Positions 26,372 to 35,309 of a stretch of DNA of 64,000 bases are shown in pieces. The notes beneath the pieces were generated by a model. The model did no database searches and had not been told where the DNA came from. It saw only the letters and a program-made list of their open reading frames with translations. The position numbers and the translations under genes were made by a program. Position 1 is the first letter of the stretch. Each line of letters begins with the position of its first letter. Source of the DNA: Rikenellaceae bacterium. Lineage in GTDB: Bacteria > Bacteroidota > Bacteroidia > Bacteroidales > Rikenellaceae. The stretch lies in contig SUZI01000001.1 of assembly GCA_015060005.1 (NCBI GenBank), positions 1 through 64,000 of the forward strand. The letters are read 5' to 3'.

Positions 26372-27904
26372 CTACTCAACAACAACGCCCTCGGGCACAT
26401 CACATACCACGCGGAAGCCTACGCCCTTGACGTTGGAGTACCACCAGATACTCTTAGGATTTTGTGGGTCGGTACGCAACCAATTGGCGTGATGAGTGCT
26501 GGCACGGAACGCCGAGCGTATAGCCGACGCATCGTAGCTGTAATTACCACCTCGCACGACGTGCTCACTACCCTCCGCAGGACCCTTGGGGTCTACAGCA
26601 CCATCAGCAAGCTGTGAATAGGCATCCTCGGCATACCAATCGGAGCAGTACTCCATAACGTTACCCAGCATATTCTTCAAGCCGAAAGGATTTGCCTTAA
26701 CAGCACTTGGATCGGCAGTACGATTGCGACTATTGCCCGCATAGATAGCGTACTCCTTGATGACATCGGTCTCGGCAGCAAAGAAGTTACGCCAGAAGCC
26801 CTTATCGGAATAATCTGCCGCATCGCCCTCGAAGAAGTAAGGTGTAGAGGTGCCTCCACGGGCAGCATACTCCCACTCAGCCTCGGTAGGAAGGCGGTAG
26901 TGCTTACCGGTCTTCAACGACAACCATTTACAGAAGGTCTCGGCAGCATAGTGCGTCATAGTGATTGCAGGGCGGCTACCCATACCCCAGCCTTGATCGG
27001 GCGAGCCGAAAGGTGCGGTAGGTCCGCTCACAGCATCCAAATCCTCACGTGAGTTATTGGCATAGACCTCGGCAGGAGAGGTACGTCCCTCGCTCATTGT
27101 CTCGCCATAGAATGCCCAATACTGATCCCAGGTAATCTCGACCTCAGCCATAAAGAATGGCGACACCGTAACACGACGCTGAGGCATCTCGTTAGCACGA
27201 GCAAAAGACTCCTCCGCAGAGCTACCCATAACGAACTCCCCGCCAGGGATAGCAATCATACTGATTGAAGCCGAAGTGCCAGGGATGGTCTCTACATAGT
27301 TCTCAAACGTAGTAACGACAGTCGAATCGGCATATATCTCACCCTGTGTAGCTACGGGAGCCGACATCATCTGACCGTGGACATAGTTAGGGCTGTAGTG
27401 TCCTGCGTCGAGATGGCAGTCGATACACTGCAACGAGAGCTTATCGCGATTCTCCTCATAATAGAGGTGGGCAATGATAGCCTCATCGCTCACGCCCTTA
27501 GGCAGAAGATTAGTATGACAAGCCTCACACGACTCATTGAAGACTATGGTACGGGCATACTCCAAATCGCCCTTACTCTCCCAATCTATCTCCTCCTTAT
27601 CCTTGGTCCAATATGACCATACATCCTTCACACCGGTCGAAGCCTTCGCCCACGCATAGTGGAGCGAGCCCTGGGGTGGCAAATGACACTCGGCACAGCC
27701 TACGATAGTGCCCGACTCGTTGTTATAGTGGACCGACTTACGCCACATCTCATCGGCATCGGTATGGTAATGACACGACATACACGACTCATCCTTTGAG
27801 CTGTTGACCCAATAGTAGTTAGCGACAATCATAGCAGCAAAACCCACGACGAGTCCACCCAGAAAGAGAAGTATAACCTTCTTATTGCTTCTTGCTTTGA
27901 ACAT
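26372..27904 (-). CDS. Tetraheme NrfH/NapC-type cytochrome fused to an FGE-fold (SUMF1) domain
   Basis: The start is set at MFKARSNKK (27904), 11 codons inside the track ORF. In the 510-residue product a single N-terminal membrane anchor (~10-32) precedes four CxxCH heme sites at 41-45, 70-74, 126-130 and 160-164, the pattern of NrfH/NirT quinol-oxidising cytochromes. Residues ~214-505 are an FGE-sulfatase/SUMF1 domain (GGEFVMGS, LPTEAEWEYAARGG, NVMEYCSDW, VVRGGNYS). The segment after RGGNYS that should hold the catalytic Cys pair reads YDASAIRSAFR, with no Cys, so it is not an active formylglycine-generating enzyme. First gene of a five-gene operon ending in resB-ccsA. Confidence 0.9.
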   Translation of the reverse strand: MFKARSNKKVILLFLGGLVVGFAAMIVANYYWVNSSKDESCMSCHYHTDADEMWRKSVHYNNESGTIVGCAECHLPPQGSLHYAWAKASTGVKDVWSYWTKDKEEIDWESKGDLEYARTIVFNESCEACHTNLLPKGVSDEAIIAHLYYEENRDKLSLQCIDCHLDAGHYSPNYVHGQMMSAPVATQGEIYADSTVVTTFENYVETIPGTSASISMIAIPGGEFVMGSSAEESFARANEMPQRRVTVSPFFMAEVEITWDQYWAFYGETMSEGRTSPAEVYANNSREDLDAVSGPTAPFGSPDQGWGMGSRPAITMTHYAAETFCKWLSLKTGKHYRLPTEAEWEYAARGGTSTPYFFEGDAADYSDKGFWRNFFAAETDVIKEYAIYAGNSRNRTADPSAVKANPFGLKNMLGNVMEYCSDWYAEDAYSQLADGAVDPKGPAEGSEHVVRGGNYSYDASAIRSAFRASTHHANWLRTDPQNPKSIWWYSNVKGVGFRVVCDVPEGVVVE

Positions 27905-27965
27905 AATCACAATGATTTTTGACGGCAAGAGCCTCACCTAACAAAAGCTCACGCCATATCAGAGC

Positions 27966-27973
27966 CAAAGGTA
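27966..27973 (-). promoter_or_regulatory. -7 box of the cytochrome-oxidoreductase operon
   Basis: TACCTTTG on the minus strand, 62 nt before the start codon. No exact TTTG box is found at the standard distance. Confidence 0.4.
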
Positions 27974-28027
27974 GTGATTTTTTCGCTACTTAGGAAATAT
28001 AACTCCCACTTTTTCTGCACAAAAAAA

Positions 28028-28059
28028 CAAGACGGATGCCCCTACGAACACCCGTCTTG
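28028..28059 (-). terminator. Terminator of the efflux operon
   Basis: CAAGACGG and CCGTCTTG form an 8-bp stem; on the minus strand it is followed by seven Ts. It lies 20 nt after the PII-like gene. Confidence 0.85.
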
Positions 28060-28079
28060 CGATAAAAAGATATGTATGA

Positions 28080-28373
28080 TTAAATCATTTGTGTTACATC
28101 CCAAGCAAAAGCTCTCATTCCCTGCTCCGGACTCTGCTCATCCATCTGCTTCAAACGAGCGAGGAACTCCTCAGCCTTCTTATCCTCCATAACAGAGATA
28201 AGAGCCGAGTTCATTGCTGGCCAAGCGTGGTCGCCCAAATGGGGCTCGCCATCGCGAGAGCCTGCACCGATAAGCTCCTCCCAGCCTGTGAAGCCCTTAA
28301 TGTCCATCTCCTTCATCATATTGAGTACCGAGTCAAACATTGACTGGTTACACGACATAAATACTGCTTTCAT
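28080..28373 (-). CDS. PII-like small protein associated with an RND efflux operon
   Basis: A 97-residue cytoplasmic protein starting MKAVFMSCNQ, with GFTGWEELIGAGSRDGEPHLG and HAWPAMNSAL segments. These resemble PII-like proteins placed next to RND transporter genes in Bacteroidota (from memory, the PG0541 type). PII-like proteins form ferredoxin-fold trimers that bind a small ligand and control a membrane partner. It starts 12 nt after acrB, so control of this pump is plausible but unproven. Confidence 0.7.
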   Translation of the reverse strand: MKAVFMSCNQSMFDSVLNMMKEMDIKGFTGWEELIGAGSRDGEPHLGDHAWPAMNSALISVMEDKKAEEFLARLKQMDEQSPEQGMRAFAWDVTQMI

Positions 28374-28385
28374 AGTGCGAAATTT

Positions 28386-31300
28386 TTAGCTGTTTTGCTG
28401 CTTTAACATCTTCTTCTGACGACGCTTCTCACCACGTACGGCAAAGGTAGCGTAGAGGGTTGGGATGAAGATAAGTGTAATGAGGGTCGAGAATGACAAT
28501 CCCCACGCCACAGACATACCCAACGAGTTCCACATCTCAGAACCTACACCATTACCTACCGCCATAGGAATCATACCCAACACTGTTGTAAGAGTGGTCA
28601 TCAAGATAGGACGCAGACGGCTTCGACCTGCTGTAACAACAGCCTCAAGGATACCCATACCACGCTCACGACAGAGGATAGTGTAGTCGATAAGCACGAT
28701 ACCGTTGTTCACCACGATACCCACCAACATCAATATACCCAACAATGACATTACGTTCAAAGGTACTCCCGTAATAGCCAGACCGATAACAACACCGACA
28801 ACAGCAAATGGGATAGAGAACATAATAACGAATGGGTCTACCAACGACTCAAACTGCGATGCCATAATCACATACACAAGGATAATCATCAACGCCATCA
28901 AAAGGAACAAGTCGCCGAAGGTCTCCTGCTGATCCTCGTATGTACCACTGAGCTGCCATACATAACCTGCAGGGAACTCGATGCTCTCCATACCCTCGGT
29001 AGTAGCGGCGATAACTTCACTCATAGCGTAGCCCGTAGCAACAACGCCCGTAACGGTGATATAACGCTCACGGTCCTTACGCTCGATGGTAGGAGGTGAG
29101 TATGACTCGACAACCTTACCCAGGTCGCGAATCTTCACGCCCTTGCCCTGAGAGTTATAGATTGTGATATTCTCAATATCGGCAATAGACTCACGGAAAG
29201 GCTTATCGTAACGTACACGGATATCGTACTCATCACCATCCTCACGATAGTAAGAGGTAACAGAGCCATTGATACGGTTACGCAGGTAAGCCGAGGCTGT
29301 GGTAACGTCGATACCATTCTGAGCCAACTTCTCCAAATCGAAGTCGACGTGATACTCCGGAGTATACTCATCACGCGACACGGTAACCTCCGAGCAACCA
29401 TCCAAGCCGAGCATCATCTGCTGAATCTGCTTTGCAAGGTTATCGGTGATATCGAAATCGTAACCATAGACCTCGATATCGACTGTACTCTGTCCCATAC
29501 CGCCTCGCTGGCCCGACTCGTTGACATTGTAGGTGCGGATGATAGAGTACTCGTTGAGGATGCCACGAATAACATCACCAATCTCAGAGAGCTTACGCTC
29601 ACGCTCGGTCTTCTTCAGAAGAGCCATATTCATCGTGATGAGGTGAGTACCGTTATCCTGCATCGAAGCGAAGAGGTTGTCCGAGTCAGCCTGTCCCTCA
29701 CGAACAGAAAGAGTCTTAATCTCGGGCACAGCCTCGCGGATACGCTTCTCCAACTCGAGAGCAAGTTCACGTGTGATATCCTGACGTGTACCCACAGGGA
29801 GCTCGATAGTAGCACTCATCTGAGCATTATCCTGCACAGGGAAGAACTCTGTCTTGAGCTGTGAGCCCAAGCCGTACATCACGCCCACAAAGAGGAGCAA
29901 AGCACCCAAAAGAACAACAAAACGATGCGTTACACACCACTTCAACGCCGCACCATAAACCTTATTGAACGCCTCCATAACAGCGTCAATCTTACCCTGG
30001 AACCAAGCCTTCTTTGGATTCTTCTTCATCATCAAAGAACACAACACTGGAGTGAAGGTGATAGCTGCTGCTGTCGAGACAACGAGTGTGATGGTAACCA
30101 TCCAACCCATTGAGTTGAACAAGATACCCGCCATACCTGTAACCATTGTCAAAGGCAAGAACACCGCGATAGTGGTCAACGTACCACCCATCACAGAGAT
30201 ACCCACCTCCTTGGTTGCGAAGATAGCAGCCTGCTTAGGCATAGCTCCACGGTCGATATGCGAAGTGATATTCTCCAACACCACAATAGCGTTATCCACA
30301 ACCATACCGATAGCGATAGAGAGTGATGACATTGTGATGATGTTGAGTGTCTCACCTGTAGCCAGGATGTAAACGATAGCTGCCAACAGTGATATTGGAA
30401 TAGTCAACACGACAACAATAGTCGCACGCCAGCGTCCCAGGAAGAGGAACACAACGAGCATCACGAGGATGAACGTCGTAGCAATAGTATCACGCAACGA
30501 GTTAACGGTGTGGATAATATTATCTGATGTGTCGACGATAGTTGTCAACTTAACATCCGAAGGAAGAGTCTCCTGGATGTGTACCAGGTGCTCCTTAACA
30601 TCGGTAGCAATCTCCACAGCGTTAGCACCCGACTTCTTCTGGATGATAATCATACCACCCTGCTCACCATTGATAAATGCCTCCTGGATACGCTCCTGGA
30701 TGGTATCCTCGATAGAGGCAACGTCGCTCAGATAGATAGGTGCTCCATTGCGATAGCCTACAACAAGATGACGCAACTCCGATGGATCCTCGAACTCGTG
30801 GTCAACACGCAAAGAGTAGACGTTTGAGCCCACGTCGAAAGTACCCGCAGGGGTGTTACGGTTAGCAGCCGAGATAGCAGCCGAGATAGACTCGATAGTA
30901 AGACCGTATGCCTCCAACTTATTAGGGTTACAATAGACCTGAATCTCTCGCTCGGGGATACCGGCGATAGATACAGTACCCACACCGCTGACACGTGCTA
31001 AAGGTGTAGCAACCTGGTCGTCCAAAATCTTATACAGACCACTCATACTCTCCTCTGCGGTAACACCCACCATCAAGACAGGAATCATATCAGAAGAGAA
31101 CTTAAAGATGGTTGGCTGGCTCACGCCATCGGGTAGTGTGGTGAGCAAATCGAGCTTATCACGCACATCATTTGCCAAAACATCAATATCGTAGCCATAC
31201 TCAAACTCCAACATCACAACAGAGATGTTCTCCTTAGAGTTTGAAGTGATGTGCTTCAGGTGGTCAACACCATTCAATACGTTCTCGACAGGGCGAGTAA

Positions 31301-31487
31301 CGTTGTTCTCAATATCCTCGGCACTTGCTCCAGGATACGAAGTCATAACCATCATAGCGTTTGACTCGATATCGGGCAAGAGGTCGATACCCAAGCGAGA
31401 GAGTGAGAACATACCCATAATACCTATCGTGATGAACAGGATTATGGTCGTAATCGGGTTTTTAACCGATGTCTTATAAATATTCAT
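28386..31487 (-). CDS. RND efflux pump inner-membrane transporter (AcrB/MexB family)
   Basis: A 1033-residue RND permease of normal length. It has an N-terminal helix (TTIILFITIGIMGMFSLSRLG), a first porter domain, a central bundle with GMVVDNAIVVLEN, which carries proton-relay acids, a second porter domain and a C-terminal bundle (GIVVNNGIVLIDY). It exports hydrophobic or amphiphilic compounds by proton antiport. Sequence style is nearer the HAE1/MdtB-like drug pumps than metal pumps. Encoded after the adaptor gene with a 6-nt gap. Confidence 0.94.
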   Translation of the reverse strand: MNIYKTSVKNPITTIILFITIGIMGMFSLSRLGIDLLPDIESNAMMVMTSYPGASAEDIENNVTRPVENVLNGVDHLKHITSNSKENISVVMLEFEYGYDIDVLANDVRDKLDLLTTLPDGVSQPTIFKFSSDMIPVLMVGVTAEESMSGLYKILDDQVATPLARVSGVGTVSIAGIPEREIQVYCNPNKLEAYGLTIESISAAISAANRNTPAGTFDVGSNVYSLRVDHEFEDPSELRHLVVGYRNGAPIYLSDVASIEDTIQERIQEAFINGEQGGMIIIQKKSGANAVEIATDVKEHLVHIQETLPSDVKLTTIVDTSDNIIHTVNSLRDTIATTFILVMLVVFLFLGRWRATIVVVLTIPISLLAAIVYILATGETLNIITMSSLSIAIGMVVDNAIVVLENITSHIDRGAMPKQAAIFATKEVGISVMGGTLTTIAVFLPLTMVTGMAGILFNSMGWMVTITLVVSTAAAITFTPVLCSLMMKKNPKKAWFQGKIDAVMEAFNKVYGAALKWCVTHRFVVLLGALLLFVGVMYGLGSQLKTEFFPVQDNAQMSATIELPVGTRQDITRELALELEKRIREAVPEIKTLSVREGQADSDNLFASMQDNGTHLITMNMALLKKTERERKLSEIGDVIRGILNEYSIIRTYNVNESGQRGGMGQSTVDIEVYGYDFDITDNLAKQIQQMMLGLDGCSEVTVSRDEYTPEYHVDFDLEKLAQNGIDVTTASAYLRNRINGSVTSYYREDGDEYDIRVRYDKPFRESIADIENITIYNSQGKGVKIRDLGKVVESYSPPTIERKDRERYITVTGVVATGYAMSEVIAATTEGMESIEFPAGYVWQLSGTYEDQQETFGDLFLLMALMIILVYVIMASQFESLVDPFVIMFSIPFAVVGVVIGLAITGVPLNVMSLLGILMLVGIVVNNGIVLIDYTILCRERGMGILEAVVTAGRSRLRPILMTTLTTVLGMIPMAVGNGVGSEMWNSLGMSVAWGLSFSTLITLIFIPTLYATFAVRGEKRRQKKMLKQQNS

Positions 31488-31493
31488 CGTCTA

Positions 31494-32525
31494 TTACTCA
31501 TTAACAATTTCAACCTTCATTCCATCCTTCAATGCTGTGTTACCAGAGGTAATGATTACATCACCTGGCTCCAAGCCTGACAAAATCTCGTAGGTAGCAC
31601 CCTCGCGAACACCTAACTCAACGACGTGAATCTTAGCTGTGCCATCATCCTGCAACACATACACGTGGCGGTCGCCTGAGCCGAGCAACTTAACTACAGC
31701 CTGGTCGGGAACAACGATGCTATGACGTGTACCATAGTTCATCGTAACGCGTGCGTACATACCTGGTTTGAGCTGCTCCTTACCATTTGCGACGGTAATC
31801 TCCACCTCAAAAGTGCGGGTTGCAGTGTCGATAGATGGGGTAACGCGTGATACCTTACCCTTGAAGGTCTCCGAAGGAAGAGCGTCGACAACAACGTCAA
31901 CCTCCATACCCTTCTTCACGTATGAATAGAGGCTCTCCGACACGTTGATGAAGATCTTTGCAGGGTTAATCTTCTGAACAACAAAGATTGGCTGACCTGC
32001 TACCATATCGCCCTCGTCGTAGTTACGTGCAGTAACAACGCCCGAGATAGGCGAGGTGAGTGTGGTGTTCTCCAGCAAGTTCTCATAGGTGAGCTTCGAC
32101 ACCTCGTAGGCAGTCTTCACAGCCTCCCAATTAGCCTTCGACTCGCCACCGAACTTATAGAGCTCGTCGGCACGCTCGAAAGATGCCTTATTGTTATCGT
32201 ACTGTGCCTTAGCCTGAGAGAGAGCCGACTCATCCAAAACAGCAACCTTCTGACCAGCATAAACCTTATCGCCTACGTCAACCATCAGCTTAGAGATACG
32301 ACGTGGCTGCTGAGGGGTGATGTTGTTGATGGTATAACCCTCGACATTACCTGTAAAGACGCTCTTGAGCTGAACATCCTGAGCGGTAGCAACCTCGGTT
32401 GTTACCTTACGTACAGGCTCCTTCTTCTCTTGCTGAGCAGCCTTCTTCTCCGAGCCTGAGCAAGCAACGCCTGCTACAAAAACACATCCAACGAGGAGTG
32501 TCTTAAAAACTTGATTCATCTTCAT
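31494..32525 (-). CDS. RND efflux periplasmic adaptor (AcrA/MFP family) lipoprotein
   Basis: A 343-residue membrane fusion protein with a lipobox (GVACSG). It has a biotinyl-lipoyl-like segment split by a short alpha-hairpin (VDVGDKVYAGQKVAVLD ... TSPISGVVTARNYDEGD) and beta-barrel/membrane-proximal domains. It bridges the RND pump and the TolC-like channel in the periplasm. It lies in the tetR-tolC-acrA-acrB operon. Confidence 0.94.
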   Translation of the reverse strand: MKMNQVFKTLLVGCVFVAGVACSGSEKKAAQQEKKEPVRKVTTEVATAQDVQLKSVFTGNVEGYTINNITPQQPRRISKLMVDVGDKVYAGQKVAVLDESALSQAKAQYDNNKASFERADELYKFGGESKANWEAVKTAYEVSKLTYENLLENTTLTSPISGVVTARNYDEGDMVAGQPIFVVQKINPAKIFINVSESLYSYVKKGMEVDVVVDALPSETFKGKVSRVTPSIDTATRTFEVEITVANGKEQLKPGMYARVTMNYGTRHSIVVPDQAVVKLLGSGDRHVYVLQDDGTAKIHVVELGVREGATYEILSGLEPGDVIITSGNTALKDGMKVEIVNE

Positions 32526-32540
32526 ATCTTTTTCTGTTTT

Positions 32541-33890
32541 TTAGTTTTCCTGTGATAATGTACCCTTAACCTTCTCAAGCGACACCTGATTTACGAGGTA
32601 GTTGTAGATAGCTGTGCTACGCGACAACTCCGCCTGAGTATATGCCAACTGTGAGTTATCGATGTCGACCAAAGTACCGCCGCCGACCTCATAACGCTTA
32701 ACAGCGATGTCGTAACCACGCTTAGCCTGCGAGATAGTCTGCGACGAGGCGTGATACTGCTTGAGGTTGGTCTCCATAGTGGTAGAATACTGCATCATAG
32801 CGGTATGCAGCTGACGCTCGGCATTCTCACGCTGAAGCTGGATATTCTGCAGATTAATCTTTGCCTGAGCCAACTCTGCACGACGCTTACCGCCCGAGAA
32901 GATAGGAATATTGAGGCTCAAGATAGCCACCGAATATGGATTCCACTGATAGTTGCTGAACTTGAAGTCCTCTGCCATCGATGTGATGTTGTAGTTGATG
33001 CTGAGAGCCAAAGTAGGCAAATTGGTTGACTTAACCATCTCGACCGACTTCTCCAACATACGCTCCTGGATATCCAACTGACGAATTGTAGTGTTGTTAT
33101 CCAGATTGAGATTCATATCGATATGAGCATTCATCAAAGCCTCGAAATCGGCGAGTGAGCCCGCACAGTCGATATCCTTATCCAAATCCAAGCCCAGCAG
33201 AGCCTTCAGCTGCCACAAAGCTACCACGATAGAGTTCTGTGCATTGAACACATTAGGCTCGGCATTAGCAACCGACACCTGCGAGGTGATGTAGTCGTAC
33301 TCCGAAACCTGTCCCACCTTATATCGCTTCTCAACAATCTTATGATTCTCGACAGCATTGTCATACACTCGCTTATAGACGTTGTAAGAGTCCTTAGCCA
33401 AGAGCACCTGGTAGAAAGCCTTTGATACCTGCTCCACCATATCGACACGTGAGCCACGAGCCTGCTCAACAGCCAACTCGACATCCATAGCCGAGAGCTT
33501 CAATGACTTCCACAACTGGGCATTTACAACAGGCATAGCAGCCTGAAGACCAGCACTATAGTTGTTGGCTGTACCCACCTCAATGGTCTGACCAGCGAAG
33601 TGCAGACGCTGTTTCTTGATGTAACGCTGATAAGTAGCCGAAGCTGATATCTCAGGCCACAAAGCGGCATAAGTACCACGCTTAGCATACTTCTTTGCCT
33701 CGACCGTCTGGTCGGCAATCTGCACCGTCGGATTCTCCTCCAAAGCAATACGCAGTGCATCCTCCAAAGTCAACATCAGCACCTGAGCATCCTGCTGTGG
33801 CTGGGGCTCAGAGGCTGTCTCCTGTGCCATCGTTGGCACCGCTACAGCGACGCAAAGAAGCGTCAGTAACGTAGAAAAGAGATTTTTCAT
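32541..33890 (-). CDS. TolC-family outer-membrane efflux channel
   Basis: A 449-residue outer-membrane protein with a signal peptide (cut near TMAQE) and two structural repeats rich in long amphipathic helices (LTLEDALRIALEENPTV; YNITSMAEDFKF). This is standard OMF architecture. It forms the outer-membrane exit duct for the adjacent RND pump. It lies between tetR and the adaptor gene. Confidence 0.93.
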   Translation of the reverse strand: MKNLFSTLLTLLCVAVAVPTMAQETASEPQPQQDAQVLMLTLEDALRIALEENPTVQIADQTVEAKKYAKRGTYAALWPEISASATYQRYIKKQRLHFAGQTIEVGTANNYSAGLQAAMPVVNAQLWKSLKLSAMDVELAVEQARGSRVDMVEQVSKAFYQVLLAKDSYNVYKRVYDNAVENHKIVEKRYKVGQVSEYDYITSQVSVANAEPNVFNAQNSIVVALWQLKALLGLDLDKDIDCAGSLADFEALMNAHIDMNLNLDNNTTIRQLDIQERMLEKSVEMVKSTNLPTLALSINYNITSMAEDFKFSNYQWNPYSVAILSLNIPIFSGGKRRAELAQAKINLQNIQLQRENAERQLHTAMMQYSTTMETNLKQYHASSQTISQAKRGYDIAVKRYEVGGGTLVDIDNSQLAYTQAELSRSTAIYNYLVNQVSLEKVKGTLSQEN

Positions 33891-33908
33891 ACCAATAAAA
33901 TTTTATAC

Positions 33909-34568
33909 CTAATTAACGTTTTTGTTTCTTCTCTCCTCGAGTGTTGCAGGGCGTGGCTCGCGAGCCAATATCTCGTCGATGAGCTGCAAACCCTTCTGCG
34001 AAGCCAAGCCTCGCAGGAAATTAACTACCATAGCACCAAACGCCTCCTCGCGAGTAACATTCTCGGGCAAAACGATATCGCGATTACTCATCAATACACC
34101 CGCCGTAGTTAGGAACAATCGTGCCATAAGCTCAATGTCGACGTGCTCGTCGAGATAGCCCTCCTCACGGCATTTGTCAAGAGCATATTGCAAGCCATTC
34201 AAGCCTCTGTCGGCGTGATAACGCTGCACACGCTCGTGGACATTGGGGTAGAATTTCTTCAAATTGGTCGTAAGACGACACTCCACATCACCCGAATGTC
34301 CATTATTACACAACGACTTAACACTCTCAAGCAAGATCTCCAACATATTGTTCAACTGCTCGGCTTTAGCCGACAACTCGGCATATCGCTGCTCCATATA
34401 ACATACTATGCCCTCGTAGAGCAGCTCCTCCTTATCGCCGAAAAGCTCATACAAAGTACGTTTCGACATACCCATCTCGTTGGCTACGTCATCCATACGC
34501 ACAGACTTGATACCAAGTGTAACAATCACCTGGGCTACGTGCTGCACTACTTTTTCTCGTTGTGTCAT
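33909..34568 (-). CDS. TetR-family transcriptional regulator of the efflux operon
   Basis: The start is set at MTQREKVVQH, after removing an 18-residue hydrophobic leader from the track ORF. The N-terminal HTH is typical (VRMDDVANEMGMSKRTLYELFGDKEEL), followed by an all-helical ligand domain. The 219-residue length is normal. As first gene of the pump operon it probably represses its own promoter and responds to a pump substrate. Confidence 0.9.
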   Translation of the reverse strand: MTQREKVVQHVAQVIVTLGIKSVRMDDVANEMGMSKRTLYELFGDKEELLYEGIVCYMEQRYAELSAKAEQLNNMLEILLESVKSLCNNGHSGDVECRLTTNLKKFYPNVHERVQRYHADRGLNGLQYALDKCREEGYLDEHVDIELMARLFLTTAGVLMSNRDIVLPENVTREEAFGAMVVNFLRGLASQKGLQLIDEILAREPRPATLEERRNKNVN

Positions 34569-34592
34569 ACTCTTTACACTATTTAACGCGTG

Positions 34593-34623
34593 CAAAAATA
34601 GTAATAGAAAACTGAAAAACAAA
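34593..34623 (-). promoter_or_regulatory. Promoter of the tetR-efflux operon
   Basis: On the minus strand TTTG (34620-34623), 19 nt and TATTTTTG (34593-34600) match the consensus. The start codon is 25 nt downstream of the -7 box. Confidence 0.8.
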
Positions 34624-34738
34624 AAAAGTTTTCAAGTTTTTGCGTTTTCTACCCATTTAGTGTACAAAATGACCAATGCGACTTGGTTGGTCGATATTAC
34701 ACGGAACAACACAAATTTGAATACAGGACAAAAAAGAA

Positions 34739-34775
34739 CCTCGATTTATGGCTGCAAATGTAACCTAAATCGAGG
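34739..34775 (-). terminator. Terminator of the lgt/gtrA operon
   Basis: CCTCGATTTA and TAAATCGAGG pair over 10 bp with a 17-nt loop; the minus strand continues TTCTTTTTTG. The rest of the 34,569-34,823 spacer shows no gene. Confidence 0.75.
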
Positions 34776-34823
34776 TAATAGAGTGAAACTTTTTAGAGCA
34801 CAAATTGACCTATTTGGTCGTTT

Positions 34824-35309
34824 CTATGAGTTCTGCTTACGAAAGGTAAAATATCTGCCTGCTACGTAACTATATGAGACAGTAACAACAGTAGTAAGTG
34901 CCTTGGCAGGGGTAGGCCAGATACCACACACCTCGACAAAAAACTTAATACACAGATAGTTAAGCAATAGCGAGCCTACAACCGACAGAGCATAACGCAC
35001 AATCTGTCGCCAACCGCTATACTGCACAGCACAAAAGACCACATTGCGATTGAGCCAGAACCCTATGAAAAAGGTAATCGGGAAGACGACTAAAAGCGTA
35101 GCCACGTGGGGCGAGATAACCACATCGCCCACGACAACAAACTGCTTGGCTACGACATAGTGGTAGACTAAGAAATACCACACCACATCCAGCACCATAT
35201 TACCACCTCCGCACGCTGCATAACGGAAAATCTGCGGCGAGAAGATGGTTGAAAAAGGCTTGACGTAGAACTTATCGATAAGCCCCGATATGCAGCGAGC
35301 CAGACTCAT
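34824..35309 (-). CDS. GtrA-family membrane protein
   Basis: A 161-residue protein with four membrane segments matching the GtrA/PF04138 family (RYAACGGGNMVLDVVWYFLVYHYV, GFWLNRNVVF). GtrA proteins help move undecaprenyl- or polyprenyl-linked sugars across the inner membrane. Its start overlaps the stop codon of the HU-SPOR gene (TAATG), so they are translationally coupled. Confidence 0.85.
   Translation of the reverse strand: MSLARCISGLIDKFYVKPFSTIFSPQIFRYAACGGGNMVLDVVWYFLVYHYVVAKQFVVVGDVVISPHVATLLVVFPITFFIGFWLNRNVVFCAVQYSGWRQIVRYALSVVGSLLLNYLCIKFFVEVCGIWPTPAKALTTVVTVSYSYVAGRYFTFRKQNS

Noticed and set aside
26372-27260. Calling the FGE domain an active sulfatase-maturing enzyme
   Set aside because: The catalytic Cys pair is absent, and no sulfatase gene is in the window.
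22019-27904. Reading the cytochrome operon as an ordinary nitrite reductase operon
   Set aside because: No NrfA-type pentaheme protein is encoded; the two enzymes present are of Gfo/Idh/MocA and xylose-isomerase type.
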